Assembly (NCBI GenBank): GCA_900318065.1
Contig: ONIY01000003.1
Span: forward strand, 1-64,000
DNA from: an uncultured Prevotellaceae bacterium
GTDB lineage: Bacteria > Bacteroidota > Bacteroidia > Bacteroidales > Muribaculaceae
Direction of reading: 5' to 3'
DNA: 64,000 nucleotides
Positions 35,314 through 44,726 of the stretch are shown in pieces; the first letter of the stretch is position 1; each line of letters opens with the position of its first letter. The notes beneath the pieces were generated by a model. It did no database searches and was not told the DNA's origin. It saw nothing but the letters and a program-made list of their open reading frames with translations. The position numbers and the translations under genes are program-made.

Positions 35314-36048
35314 ATGAACAAGAACAGTAATATATATCAAATCGTCTATGCCGCTGTCATGGTTCTTATTGTGGGAACCATCCTGGCGTTCATCTACATG
35401 GCGCTCAAGCCCAAGCAGGATGAGAACATTGCCAACGACAAGCGCAAGCAGATTCTCAGCGCTGTGCACATGACTCCTGCCAGCGACAACTCTATTCAAG
35501 ACACGTTCAATAAATACATTGTCGCAGGATATCTTCTCGACAAGGAGGGACAAATCGTTGACTCGGCACAGAATGTGGCTTTTGACGTTGACATGAAAAA
35601 CAATATCAAGGCTAGCGAGCGCAAGTTGCCAGTGTTTAAATGCCGGCTCGACGACGGCTCCATAAAGTATATCGTGCCAGTTTATGGCGCAGGACTGTGG
35701 GGACCCATCTGGGGCTATATAGCCGTCGATGACAATGGAACCGACATCTACGGAGCCTATTTCTCGCACGAGGGCGAGACTCCTGGACTGGGCGCCGAGA
35801 TTAGCAAACCTGCGTTCCAAGACCAATTCAAGGGCAAGAAGCTTTATAAGGATGGCCAGTTCAAGCCCATCAGTGTGCTCAAGAAAGGCAAACCCGCCGA
35901 GAATGGTGAAGACTATGTCGATGCCGTTACGGGTGGAACTGTCACCAGCACCGGAGTCAACAATATGCTCAAGGATTGCTTGACCCCCTATGAAGCTTTC
36001 TTCAACCAACTTCAGTGTGGAACCAACCTTCAATGTGGAACCAATTAA
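35314..36048 (+). CDS. nqrC: NQR subunit C
   Basis: A 244-residue protein with one N-terminal helix (about 8-30) and a periplasmic FMN-binding domain. The flavinylation site reads TGGTVTS with T209 as the attachment residue; the first residues of the usual SGAT motif are replaced. GAGLWGPIWGYIAVD and SHEGETPGLGAEI are typical. The last 12 residues are a tandem duplication, LQCGTN twice, from an 18-base direct repeat at 36010-36045. FMN attachment needs an ApbE flavin transferase, not seen in the window. Confidence 0.95.
   Translation: MNKNSNIYQIVYAAVMVLIVGTILAFIYMALKPKQDENIANDKRKQILSAVHMTPASDNSIQDTFNKYIVAGYLLDKEGQIVDSAQNVAFDVDMKNNIKASERKLPVFKCRLDDGSIKYIVPVYGAGLWGPIWGYIAVDDNGTDIYGAYFSHEGETPGLGAEISKPAFQDQFKGKKLYKDGQFKPISVLKKGKPAENGEDYVDAVTGGTVTSTGVNNMLKDCLTPYEAFFNQLQCGTNLQCGTN
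36010..36045 (+). repeat. 18-bp tandem duplication at the nqrC end
   Basis: CTTCAGTGTGGAACCAAC followed by CTTCAATGTGGAACCAAT, two mismatches, just before the nqrC stop. It doubles the peptide LQCGTN. Confidence 0.85.
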
Positions 36049-36061
36049 ATGACAATAGACT

Positions 36062-36685
36062 ATGTTATCAAAACGTAATAAAGAAGCATTATTCAATCCG
36101 TTGTCGAAGGACAACCCTGTGCTGGTCCAAATATTGGGCATCTGCTCTACCCTGGCAGTTACTGCCAAACTTGAGCCAGCTATTGTCATGGGAATCTCGG
36201 TAATTGCCGTTCTGGCAATCTCTAATGTGGTAATCTCGCTGTTGCGCAAGACTATCCCCACCAGCATACGCATTATCGTTCAACTGGTGGTAGTTGCTGC
36301 GCTCGTAATCATTGTCCAGCAAGTGCTCAGGGCCTATGCCTACGATGTGAGCCTGCAACTCTCGGTATTCATTGGCCTGATCATCACCAACTGCATCTTG
36401 ATGGGACGCCTTGAGGCTTTTGCCTTGAGCAACAAGCCATGGCCAGCATTCCTCGATGGCATTGGCAACGGTCTAGGCTACATGATTATCCTTGTTATTG
36501 TGGCTTTCTTCCGTGAACTATTGGGAAGCGGCACCCTGCTTAACTATCACGTTATCCCGCAGTGGTGCTACGACCATGGCTACATGGATAATGGCCTGAT
36601 GATTTTGCCTCCCATGGCTCTTATCACCGTGGGATGCATTGTGTGGGTTCACCGGTCGCGCAACAAAGACCTTCAGGAGAAATAA
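36062..36685 (+). CDS. nqrD: NQR subunit D
   Basis: A 207-residue integral membrane subunit with six helices, related to NqrE and RnfA/E. It has NPVLVQILGICSTLAVT, the first-helix motif whose cysteine helps bind an iron-sulfur centre with NqrE, and LIITNCILMGRLEAFALSNK. The gene starts 13 bases after nqrC. Confidence 0.96.
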   Translation: MLSKRNKEALFNPLSKDNPVLVQILGICSTLAVTAKLEPAIVMGISVIAVLAISNVVISLLRKTIPTSIRIIVQLVVVAALVIIVQQVLRAYAYDVSLQLSVFIGLIITNCILMGRLEAFALSNKPWPAFLDGIGNGLGYMIILVIVAFFRELLGSGTLLNYHVIPQWCYDHGYMDNGLMILPPMALITVGCIVWVHRSRNKDLQEK

Positions 36686-36719
36686 CAACAAGTAGTAACA
36701 TTAATATCAACTGATTACA

Positions 36720-37334
36720 ATGGAAGAATTAAATCTTTTCGTTAGGTCGATATTTATCGACAACATGGTATTTGCCTACTTCCTGGGAATGTGCTCCTAT
36801 CTTGCCGTTTCCAAGAATGTGAAGACCGCATTTGGACTGGGCATCGCTGTTACATTCATGCTTGTTGTGACAATCCCTCTCAACTACCTGCTCAATAAAT
36901 ATGTGCTTGAGCCTGGCGCTCTTTCTTGGTTAGGAGAAGGATACAAGGATGTAGACCTCAGCTTCCTGGGACTGATCATGTTCATCGCTGTTATCGCCTC
37001 GGCAACTCAGCTTGTGGAGATGGCTGTCGAGAAATTTGCTCCAGCGCTCTACAACTCGCTGGGAATATTCCTGCCTCTCATCGCCGTGAACTGTGCCATC
37101 CTGGGTGGCGCTCTGTTCATGCAGCAGCGCGACTTCCCCTCTTGCTGGACAGCCACCGTCTATGGCGCTGGCAGCGGCATTGGCTGGCTGCTCGCTATTG
37201 TGGGCCTGGCTGCCATTCGTGAGAAGATTGCCTATAGCAACATTCCCCCAGCACTGCGAGGAATAGGAATCACTTTTATTATTACTGGTCTCATGGGCAT
37301 CGCTTTCATGAGTTTCCTGGGTATTAAACTTTAA
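36720..37334 (+). CDS. nqrE: NQR subunit E
   Basis: A 204-residue integral membrane subunit, paralogue of NqrD with inverted topology. [20 protein letters not shown] (about 8-27) and [18 protein letters not shown] (about 120-137) hold the two conserved cysteines expected at the intramembrane 2Fe-2S site. The gene begins 34 bases after nqrD. Confidence 0.96.
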   Translation: MEELNLFVRSIFIDNMVFAYFLGMCSYLAVSKNVKTAFGLGIAVTFMLVVTIPLNYLLNKYVLEPGALSWLGEGYKDVDLSFLGLIMFIAVIASATQLVEMAVEKFAPALYNSLGIFLPLIAVNCAILGGALFMQQRDFPSCWTATVYGAGSGIGWLLAIVGLAAIREKIAYSNIPPALRGIGITFIITGLMGIAFMSFLGIKL

Positions 37335-37349
37335 AACTTGCACTCAACT

Positions 37350-38636
37350 ATGATGATATTAGCAGTTAATTCAACATTGACGGTAATGGCAAGTGCCATA
37401 GTATTCCTGGCGCTTACCCTGTTTCTTGTTATAATCCTGTTGCTGGCAAGGCATTATCTTGTGGCTACGGGTAAAGTGAAGATTAGCATCAACGACGGCA
37501 AGAAAGAGATTGAGATAGAAAGTGGCAAGTCGTTGCTCAACAGCCTGCACGAGGGTGGCGTGATGCTCTCGAGCGCATGCGGTGGCAAGGGAAGTTGCGG
37601 ACAGTGCAAGATTCAGGTGCTTGAAGGCGGTGGCGACATCCTGCCCACCGAGACAGTGCACTTCTCACGCAAGGAGCAGCAAGACCACTGGCGCCTGGGA
37701 TGCCAGGTAAAAGTGAAGGACAACATGAAGGTTCAGGTTCCCGACTCGGTTCTCGAAGTGAAGGAATATGAATGCACCGTGGTGAGCAACAAGCTCGTGT
37801 CCTCGTTCATCAAGGAGTTTATCGTGGCGTTGCCTGAGGGTGAGCACATGGATTTCATCCCTGGCTCCTATGCCCAAATCAAGATTCCCGCCTACTCTAT
37901 GGACTACAACGTGGACATCGACAAGGAATCACTGGGTGAGTACCTGCCCACTTGGGAGAAATATGACATGTTCTCGCTCAAGTGCAAGAACACCGAGGAG
38001 ACTGTCAGGGCCTACTCTATGGCCAACTATCCTGCCGAGGGTGACCGATTCATGCTCACCGTGCGCATCGCTACCCCACCATTCAAGCCAAAACCCCAAA
38101 CCGGCTTTATGGATGTGAGCCCTGGTATTGCATCGTCCTATATCTTCACCCTCAAGCCTGGCGACAAGGTTATCATGAGTGGGCCTTATGGAGACTTCCA
38201 TCCAATCTTCGACTCAAAGAAAGAGATGATATGGGTGGGCGGTGGCGCCGGCATGGCACCGCTGCGTGCACAAATCATGCACATGACCAAGACGTTGCAC
38301 ACCCGCGACCGTGAGATGCACTACTTCTATGGCGCACGATCGCTGAGCGAGGTGTTCTACCTTGAGGACTTCCTCGAGATTGAGAAGGAGTATCCCAACT
38401 TCCACTTCCACCTTGCCCTTGACCGTCCCGACCCCGTTGCCGACGAAGCTGGCGTCAAGTACACTCCTGGATTTATAGCTCCTGTGATGTATGAGACCTA
38501 CCTCAAGGATCACGAGGCTCCCGAAGACTGCGAGTACTACATGTGCGGCCCTGCCATGATGAGCAAGACCGTGAACGAAGTCCTCGACAAGTGTGGTGTT
38601 GACCCATCTTCAATCCACTACGACAACTTTGGGTAA
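37350..38636 (+). CDS. nqrF: NQR subunit F (NADH-oxidising)
   Basis: About 428 residues; ATG at 37350 (or 37353), since the longer frame begins at a TTG. One N-terminal helix (about 13-34) is followed by a 2Fe-2S ferredoxin domain with C77, C83, C86 and C118, and a ferredoxin-NADP-reductase-like domain with the FAD motif RAYSMANY, NADH-binding GGGAGMAPLRAQ and the C-terminal YYMCGPAMM. It accepts electrons from NADH. It ends the nqr operon; the dockerin fragment follows. Confidence 0.96.
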   Translation: MMILAVNSTLTVMASAIVFLALTLFLVIILLLARHYLVATGKVKISINDGKKEIEIESGKSLLNSLHEGGVMLSSACGGKGSCGQCKIQVLEGGGDILPTETVHFSRKEQQDHWRLGCQVKVKDNMKVQVPDSVLEVKEYECTVVSNKLVSSFIKEFIVALPEGEHMDFIPGSYAQIKIPAYSMDYNVDIDKESLGEYLPTWEKYDMFSLKCKNTEETVRAYSMANYPAEGDRFMLTVRIATPPFKPKPQTGFMDVSPGIASSYIFTLKPGDKVIMSGPYGDFHPIFDSKKEMIWVGGGAGMAPLRAQIMHMTKTLHTRDREMHYFYGARSLSEVFYLEDFLEIEKEYPNFHFHLALDRPDPVADEAGVKYTPGFIAPVMYETYLKDHEAPEDCEYYMCGPAMMSKTVNEVLDKCGVDPSSIHYDNFG

Positions 38637-38710
38637 AAGCGACTTATTCGCTTCATCCCCACAAGCAAGCTTTATAACATTGAAATAATAACAGCTAACA
38701 CATTTTCTAA

Positions 38711-38974
38711 CAATTATACTTCGACGTGGCTGGTGAATACACCTTCACCTACGACCCCTATGAGAGAAAACTCTATGTCACCACAACAACCTCTGGCGGT
38801 GTCTATGGCGATGTGAACGGTGATGGCGAGGTAACTACCGTTGATATCACTTGCATCTACAACTACCTGCTCACTGGCGACGAGGTTTTTCTCTCCACCA
38901 GCGACGTGAACGGCGACGGAGAAGTGACAACCGTTGACATCACTTGCATCTACAACATCTTGCTTGGCAATTGA
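38711..38974 (+). pseudogene. Orphan C-terminal dockerin fragment
   Basis: The frame opens after a stop at 38708-38710 and reads QLYFDVAGEYTFTYDPYERK, then two dockerin type I repeats, GDVNGDGEVTTVDITCIYNY and SDVNGDGEVTTVDITCIYNI, and a stop. The only start would be GTG at 38726. The beginning looks like the end of a beta-sandwich domain of a secreted protein, and there is no signal peptide. So this seems to be the 3' remnant of a secreted dockerin-tailed gene, now lying in the nqr transcript before its terminator. Confidence 0.7.
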
Positions 38975-38997
38975 TAAGTAGCTGTCATAGCATTACA

Positions 38998-39036
38998 AAA
39001 AAGGTGGGCATCACAAAATGGTGCCCACCTTTTTGT
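38998..39036 (+). terminator. Terminator after the nqr operon region
   Basis: AAAAAAGGTGGGCA...TGCCCACCTTTTTT: about a 13-bp perfect stem, an 11-base loop and a T-run. It is the first strong terminator after nqrF. Confidence 0.92.
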
Positions 39037-39149
39037 AAAAAACTTCTATTCGTCAGCATTTATTAGTGTCCCATAAAAATGGCTACCAGTCATATTTCCT
39101 TGAGTAAAACGATTGCAGGTTGCAATGGAGTAATAACATTATATATTTT

Positions 39150-39180
39150 TTTGCTATCTGTTACAAAACATGTAATTTTG
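39150..39180 (+). promoter_or_regulatory. Promoter of the winged-helix gene
   Basis: TTTG at 39150-39153 and TAATTTTG at 39173-39180, separated by 19 bases: one of the best matches to the Bacteroidota promoter in the window. RNA would start about 38 bases before the ATG at 39225. Confidence 0.8.
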
Positions 39181-39224
39181 CATCGTTTTTAATAACAAGA
39201 AGTTTTATATAAAATCAATTTATT

Positions 39225-39434
39225 ATGAACGTTGAAACAATTGGTCTGTGGGCCGGTGCTGTTTGGAACTCTCTGAACGACGCTGATGGAACTCAGGACA
39301 TGAAAGGTTTGAAAAAAGTGACTAAACTGAAAGAGAAAGAAGTGTTTGCCGCTATTGGTTGGCTTGCCCGTGAAGGTAAAGTTAACGTGACTTCCGACGA
39401 AGAAGGAAAGCTCATAGAGGTTACTCTTATCTAA
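39225..39434 (+). CDS. Small winged-helix protein (DUF2582-like)
   Basis: A 69-residue protein that fits the PF10771 winged-helix family: IGLWAGAVWNSLNDA, then MKGLKKVTKLKEKEVFAAIG as the helix-turn-helix and a wing-like VNVTSDEEGKLIEVTL hairpin. Such small proteins are abundant in Bacteroidota and may bind DNA; the target is unknown. It is monocistronic, with its own promoter and terminator. Confidence 0.8.
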   Translation: MNVETIGLWAGAVWNSLNDADGTQDMKGLKKVTKLKEKEVFAAIGWLAREGKVNVTSDEEGKLIEVTLI

Positions 39435-39452
39435 TTTAGAGGTTTATCAATA

Positions 39453-39493
39453 CCAAAAAGAGGGTGGGGCATCAAGCCACATCCTCTTTTGGT
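39453..39493 (+). terminator. Terminator after the winged-helix gene
   Basis: CCAAAAAGAGGGTGGGG...CCACATCCTCTTTTGG, a long stem with a few mismatches, followed by TTTATTG. It lies 19 bases after the stop codon. Confidence 0.75.
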
Positions 39494-39538
39494 TTATTGT
39501 ATCTTCGAGGGGAAGTACTATCCCCTATGACCTATGAT

Positions 39539-40345
39539 TTACTTGTCCATAGTGCCACCCATCAAGCGATAGAGCTCATAGGTGCGCTTGAAGTGATCCA
39601 AGTGTTTCTTGTTGAAGAAAATGCGGTGGCTCACCTTCTTGCTATAGAGCGACATGTGAGCATAGTAACCGTGAGCCAGAGCTGCAACCAGGTCTTTTTG
39701 CTCTGGTCCGAATGCCACGTCAATGTTCTCGGCATAGTAAATGCCATCGCGAGTGCGATTAACGCTCTTGGGCACATACTCAAATGTCTTATTGTTGATA
39801 GTGAAGATAAGCTTCTCAAAGTCTACAGCGTCGTCGGCATAGTAATGAACCACAAACCTGATGGGATCGGGCACACCATTGGTGGTATTGAAATAAAGAT
39901 AAACATCGTTCTCTTTATAGCTGTCGTTAATCTCCTTGTGCAGATACCTGGTGTCGCCACCGGTAGTTGATTTAGATGTCCTGAACACCGACTTCAGCGT
40001 GTCGATAGGTGTAACAATTACCTCGTCATCATTCCACACCAAAGGATCAACATAAACATACTCCTTGGCAATGTCGACAAATCCCTTAGAATAGTCAATG
40101 TTAAGCATTGAGTCAAGCTCGGCATCGAGTTTCTCTTGCTTGGCACGCTTGGCAGCATTCTCTTTAGCAATGCGGTCGGCCTCTGCCTTAGTGATTCCAT
40201 GCTCCTTCCGATACTTCTCTTTAAGTTTGCGGCACTCTTTGCAGTCAAAGGTGCAGATGGGCTCATGATTCACGACCTTTTGCGCCGTGGCACAGAAATT
40301 CATGCTCAAAAAAGCGAGCAAAATAAGATTGACGATTTTTCTCAT
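39539..40345 (-). CDS. Exported protein of unknown function
   Basis: A 268-residue protein with a signal peptide (about 1-21, ending ATA). The mature start has a cysteine cluster (CTFDCKEC, about 31-38) and then a lysine/alanine-rich helix that looks like a coiled coil (about 39-80). The rest appears to be beta-rich (DVYLYFNTTNGVPDPIRFVV, KLIFTINNKTFEYVP). I do not recognise a family. It has its own -7 box at 40395-40402 and no operon partner. Confidence 0.65.
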   Translation of the reverse strand: MRKIVNLILLAFLSMNFCATAQKVVNHEPICTFDCKECRKLKEKYRKEHGITKAEADRIAKENAAKRAKQEKLDAELDSMLNIDYSKGFVDIAKEYVYVDPLVWNDDEVIVTPIDTLKSVFRTSKSTTGGDTRYLHKEINDSYKENDVYLYFNTTNGVPDPIRFVVHYYADDAVDFEKLIFTINNKTFEYVPKSVNRTRDGIYYAENIDVAFGPEQKDLVAALAHGYYAHMSLYSKKVSHRIFFNKKHLDHFKRTYELYRLMGGTMDK

Positions 40346-40394
40346 TTCATTATTCGTTTATTTGATAAATAGTTATTTCGCTAAAAAAATCTTG

Positions 40395-40425
40395 CAAAGG
40401 TAAAAAAATTACTCAAATCCACCAA
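40395..40425 (-). promoter_or_regulatory. Promoter of the unknown exported protein
   Basis: Minus-strand TACCTTTG at 40395-40402 and TTG at 40423-40425, 20 bases upstream. RNA would start about 43 bases before the ATG at 40345. Confidence 0.65.
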
Positions 40426-40560
40426 TTTTTTTATTCAGTAAATAATCAAAAAATCAGCAGAATAACAAATTTTCAATATTCTGAGAGAAATATTCAACTG
40501 GTTATAGACTATAAAGTCACAAATATTTGCGTCAAGCAGTCATGTCATTATTGACCTCAC

Positions 40561-41646
40561 CTATTGTTTCTTGGATGCCATGATCTGGTCTACATAGGTT
40601 ACCAGAGCCTCGCCTTGCAGTCCTCGAGAGAGAATCTTTCCGTCGGGGTCTACAAGCATGATGTGAGGGATGCCTGCTATGCCATAGATGTCGGTGGGAA
40701 CGGTTGTGTACTCCCTTGCCATCATCACCTGCCAGGGGATAGCCAGTTGCTTCACAGCCCCTTTGGTATCCTCGGGCTTATCCCACACTGCAACGCCCAG
40801 GATTTGCAATCCCTTGCCTTGGTATTTCTCATGCAACTGCATGAGGGTGCCCTTTATCTCGGCTCGGCAAGGACCACACCAGCTTGCCCAGAAGTCGACC
40901 AATGTGTAATTGCCATCCTTGCCAATCACATCGCTGAGTTTCTCTTCTTTGCCATCGGGGTTGATGAGCGCAAAATCGGTGAAGATTTTCCCCACCGCGG
41001 TGTTATCAAGCGCCTTAGCATCGCTCACCGCCTTCTTCACTCGCTTGAAATTGCGGTAATGGCTTGGCGCGGTGTTGAGAATAGAGTCGAGTTGAGCAGC
41101 ATTAAATTGCTTGTAAATAAGATAATTAGTGAACGCCCAGGGACCAATGGCGTTGTCTTTATTGTCCTCATAGGTTTTCAGGAACAACGAGTTTTGCTTG
41201 TTCTCCAAGTCGGCACTCTGCTTGGTAGCCTCCTCTTCGGTTATCTTATTGTCTTTGAAAGCCTGAGATATAGAGTCCCACTGTCCATCTATTTTATCGA
41301 TTTCGGCATTAATGGTGTTGAGTTTGTCATTGAGCCCAGTGCCAGTGGCAACTCCTTGCTCGTTCCACTCCACATTAATCTCGCCAGGTTCCACAATAAA
41401 GCCCAGGCGGTTGCCGTCAACGATGAGTCGCGCAAAATAGGCAGTATCGACGCTGCCCTCGAGTGCCAAGTGTTTCTCACTAACCTTAGCGCTGTCAATC
41501 GTGTCGCCTGAGTCATAGTTGGTGAGATAAGCCATTTTGCCATCCATAGAATGGTCGGCAAAGTTCACATTGATTTTATAACCGCTTGAGCATGATGCCA
41601 TGCTCAAGATAGAAACTATCGTCAAAATAGAAACTAACTTCTTCAT
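40561..41646 (-). CDS. TlpA-like thioredoxin-fold lipoprotein with DUF4369
   Basis: A 361-residue lipoprotein (lipobox LSMASC, lipidated cysteine at about 19). Residues about 25-110 look like DUF4369; the C-terminal part is a thioredoxin/AhpC-TSA domain with active site WCGPC (C257 and C260) and the cis-proline segment GIPHIMLVDPDG. Family members handle thiol-disulfide exchange at the cell envelope. The ATG lies seven bases after the stop of the GH3-beta-lactamase gene, so they share a transcript. Confidence 0.9.
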   Translation of the reverse strand: MKKLVSILTIVSILSMASCSSGYKINVNFADHSMDGKMAYLTNYDSGDTIDSAKVSEKHLALEGSVDTAYFARLIVDGNRLGFIVEPGEINVEWNEQGVATGTGLNDKLNTINAEIDKIDGQWDSISQAFKDNKITEEEATKQSADLENKQNSLFLKTYEDNKDNAIGPWAFTNYLIYKQFNAAQLDSILNTAPSHYRNFKRVKKAVSDAKALDNTAVGKIFTDFALINPDGKEEKLSDVIGKDGNYTLVDFWASWCGPCRAEIKGTLMQLHEKYQGKGLQILGVAVWDKPEDTKGAVKQLAIPWQVMMAREYTTVPTDIYGIAGIPHIMLVDPDGKILSRGLQGEALVTYVDQIMASKKQ

Positions 41647-41653
41647 ATTTTAA

Positions 41654-44600
41654 TTATTTCTTGTCAATTAAAGAGTGATACAGCAATGCATGAATGTGTG
41701 AACGGGCGCTCACTCGCGTGAATGCAGGATTGTCGCGTGTGGGGCTCACGCGGTTGCTCAAGAAGATATATATAATATCGTTCTTGGGGTCGAGCCAGAA
41801 GCAGGTTCCGGTAAAGCCGGTGTGACCCACTGTTTCTATCACCGCCTCGGCGCAAGTGCTCGACGCCTCTTGGTCGGCGGGATTGGGCTTGTCAAATCCC
41901 AAGCCACGATGTGAGTTGGGGCTCTTTGAAGTGAGGAACAAGTCAACAGTGCTCTTCTTGTAATATCGCTGTCTTCCATATTCACCTCCATTAAGCCACA
42001 TCTGGAACAGCTTGGCAAGGTCGTTGGCATTAGAGAACAAGCCGGCATTTCCCTGCACACCGCCCGAGAACGCTGCCAGCTCGTCGTGAACATAACCGTG
42101 GATGTGCTGCTTGCGCAGATAGGTGTCGACCTCGGTATAGGCAATTTGATTGCCGTCGAACTTGTTGAGAGGCCTATAGGTTGTGTGATAAGAGCCTAAT
42201 GGTCCAAAGATGTTGTCGCCCACAAACTCGTCAAGTTGCTTGTGAGTTATGTTTTGCAGGGCATTTGCCAGCAAGCAGAAGTTCAGGCAGCTATAGCAGT
42301 ATTTCCTGTTAGGTCTTAGTTTCGAATGGTAAATGCGGTTCATTACAGAATCGTAAGTAATCTTACCTCCATAAATGCCATCGGCTATTGCTATATTGAA
42401 TTTCTTGCTTGGAGCAGTAGCGAGGATGTCGGTCCTCAATTTAGCGTCCTTGTGACCGTAGGCGCCTTTCATCACCTTTATGGTGTTGACATCGGTTGGA
42501 GTTGAGGTAATGAGTTTGCCGGTGTAGGTGCCTGGGTCAAACATCATGTCCCACATGCTCAACGATGGCTGCAACCCTGTCTCATGATACAGCAGGTCCT
42601 GGATTGTCACTTGTTCCTTGTCGGTACCACGCAGGCCTGGTATATACTTGCTTGCCCGCTCATTGAGTTTAATCTTGCCACTGTCATAGAGTTTCATGAT
42701 GCCACTCAAGGTTCCGGTGGCTTTCGACACCGATGCCAAGCCGTAGAGCGTGTTCTCGGTGACAGGAATGCCCGAGTCGAAGTCAATCTCGCCATAGGCA
42801 CGGTTGCACACAATCTTGCCATGTCGTGCAACAAGCACCTGGCATCCTGGGAAAGCCTTCTGACTGATGCCGTAGTTGCATATTGAGTCAATCTTCATGA
42901 GCAAGTCGGGGCTGAAGCCCACTTCAACGGGCAGAGTGTATCCTAGTCTCACTGCATCATACTTCACACCAGAGCCCACCCTGAACGCCATCTTGTTGTC
43001 ACGGTCTTTGACGGTCACAGGCAGTACGCCCATTGCGGCATTGCCACCAAAGATGGTCTGTGCCACATAGTCTTGCCACACATCATCCTTGCCATATCCA
43101 AGTACAACAGCGTCGACCGATGGTGTGGTTAGGAGTTTTGAATAGCAATGAATGTTGATGGGCTGGTCGAGCACAGCAACTATGCTTTTCTTGAAATGCT
43201 TAGTAATGGCGATTGCATTGTCTATCTCAAGAGTGTCGGCGATAGCGACTATTACCTCGTTCTTCTTGCCATGGGCCTTCAGCGATGCTGCTGCGTTGGT
43301 TGGGCGAGTGTGAACATAGGAGCCACATCGCTGCTGGAACATGTTGTCGAGAGAATTGCTCTCGCCCAGGCCCAAGGTGATAACAGGCAGTGTCTCCTCA
43401 TTGGCACATGCCAGTGGCAGTATGTCCTTGTCGTTGGTCAACACTGTTACCGAAGCGGCTATCAACCTGCGATTGAGGTCCTGTGCATACTGGCTGTTGA
43501 TATCCTCCTTAGCCTTAGCGGCATCAATGGGCTGCCTGGCGCTGTCGTTAATGCCCAGGGCATACTTGTAGCGCAGCATCTTCTTGCAGCGCTGCTCAAT
43601 GTCGCCCCAGGTGATCTTGCCATTGACGATGGCTTGCATCACAGCATCGATGGCAGTCTCCACGCCGCCAGGCATGAGCAGGATGTCGTTACCGGCAAGG
43701 ATGGCGTTTACACACGGATCTCCCTCCACGGCCTTTGCTCCTTCCATTTGCAGGGCATCGGTGAACACCAGTCCTTCAAAGCCCATCTCATTCTTGAGCA
43801 AACCAGTGACACACTCAGGCGATAGCGAACAGGGCATTGTGCCATCGTCAAGGAAGTCGACGTCGATGTGAGCGGTGAGCATTCCACCAAGACCTGCCTC
43901 TATGTACTTGTTGAATGGCAGCAGGTCATACATCTTCATCTCTACATAGGACTTGTCGATGAAGGGCAACTCCTTGTGAGAGTCGGCAACCGCTGAGCCG
44001 TGACCCGGAAAGTGCTTTGCGGTCGATAGCACTCCCCCATCCTCAAGCCCCTTGGCAAAAGCGATGCCATTGCGGGCAACCATTTCGGGGCTATATCCAA
44101 ACGAGCGAGTGCCAAGCACTGCGCCCTCACGGTCGATTACATCGAGCACTGGTGCAAAATTCACATGTACCCCCATGATGCGGCATTCTCTTGCCACTTC
44201 CTTTCCATACTCATAGAGCAACTTGTCGTCGCCTATTCCTCCCAGCAGCAAGTTTCTTGGGAAAACCTGGGCGTCACTCATTCGCATGGTCAATCCCCAC
44301 TCGGCATCGAGTGCTATCATCAGGGGGATTGATGCAAGCGACTGGGCATAATTGTTGATCGATGCCTGAGTGGCAATGTCGCTCCTCTCATATATCAACC
44401 CACCCACTTTATAGTCGGCGACAAATTTCTTCACCGAGTCTCTTGCCGTGGCAGTGCCTGGGCAAATGGGCATGATAATGATTTGGGCAATGCGCTCGCT
44501 GGGTGTCAACTTTGAGTAGGTGTCATTGACCCATTGCTCCATAGAGCGGGAGTTTGCCCTGTTAAGGATAGATGGTGTTATCGCCTGAACATGCCCCACA

Positions 44601-44656
44601 TTAAGGAGCGTCAAGGCAAGAACAACCGAGAAAGTGCTAAGAATCCTGTTTTTCAT
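41654..44656 (-). CDS. GH3 beta-N-acetylglucosaminidase fused to serine hydrolase
   Basis: A 1000-residue exported two-enzyme fusion; signal peptide about 1-25. The N-terminal half is a NagZ-like GH3 domain with KHFPGHGSAVADSHKELP near 213-230, the His/Asp loop typical of N-acetylglucosaminidases acting on muropeptide sugars, and a GH3 C-terminal-like region. The last about 370 residues form a class C beta-lactamase/PBP-like domain: S-x-x-K in SVSK near 643-646, YSCLN near 785, and HTG in place of KTG near 945. Peptidoglycan or muropeptide processing is inferred. Second in an operon with the 5'-nucleotidase upstream and the TlpA-like gene downstream. Confidence 0.9.
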   Translation of the reverse strand: MKNRILSTFSVVLALTLLNVGHVQAITPSILNRANSRSMEQWVNDTYSKLTPSERIAQIIIMPICPGTATARDSVKKFVADYKVGGLIYERSDIATQASINNYAQSLASIPLMIALDAEWGLTMRMSDAQVFPRNLLLGGIGDDKLLYEYGKEVARECRIMGVHVNFAPVLDVIDREGAVLGTRSFGYSPEMVARNGIAFAKGLEDGGVLSTAKHFPGHGSAVADSHKELPFIDKSYVEMKMYDLLPFNKYIEAGLGGMLTAHIDVDFLDDGTMPCSLSPECVTGLLKNEMGFEGLVFTDALQMEGAKAVEGDPCVNAILAGNDILLMPGGVETAIDAVMQAIVNGKITWGDIEQRCKKMLRYKYALGINDSARQPIDAAKAKEDINSQYAQDLNRRLIAASVTVLTNDKDILPLACANEETLPVITLGLGESNSLDNMFQQRCGSYVHTRPTNAAASLKAHGKKNEVIVAIADTLEIDNAIAITKHFKKSIVAVLDQPINIHCYSKLLTTPSVDAVVLGYGKDDVWQDYVAQTIFGGNAAMGVLPVTVKDRDNKMAFRVGSGVKYDAVRLGYTLPVEVGFSPDLLMKIDSICNYGISQKAFPGCQVLVARHGKIVCNRAYGEIDFDSGIPVTENTLYGLASVSKATGTLSGIMKLYDSGKIKLNERASKYIPGLRGTDKEQVTIQDLLYHETGLQPSLSMWDMMFDPGTYTGKLITSTPTDVNTIKVMKGAYGHKDAKLRTDILATAPSKKFNIAIADGIYGGKITYDSVMNRIYHSKLRPNRKYCYSCLNFCLLANALQNITHKQLDEFVGDNIFGPLGSYHTTYRPLNKFDGNQIAYTEVDTYLRKQHIHGYVHDELAAFSGGVQGNAGLFSNANDLAKLFQMWLNGGEYGRQRYYKKSTVDLFLTSKSPNSHRGLGFDKPNPADQEASSTCAEAVIETVGHTGFTGTCFWLDPKNDIIYIFLSNRVSPTRDNPAFTRVSARSHIHALLYHSLIDKK

Positions 44657-44676
44657 CGCGGTACATCAAAACAAAC

Positions 44677-44706
44677 TTTGAGGTGGGAGAAAAAGCCCAC
44701 CTCAAA
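44677..44706 (-). terminator. Hairpin terminator between 5'-nucleotidase and GH3 genes
   Basis: TTTGAGGTGGG-(8)-CCCACCTCAAA: an 11-bp perfect stem, followed on the minus strand by GTTTGTTTT. It lies between the nucleotidase stop (44727) and the GH3 ATG (44656), so read-through may be partial. Confidence 0.75.
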
Positions 44707-44726
44707 AAGAGTATTAAAACAATAAG

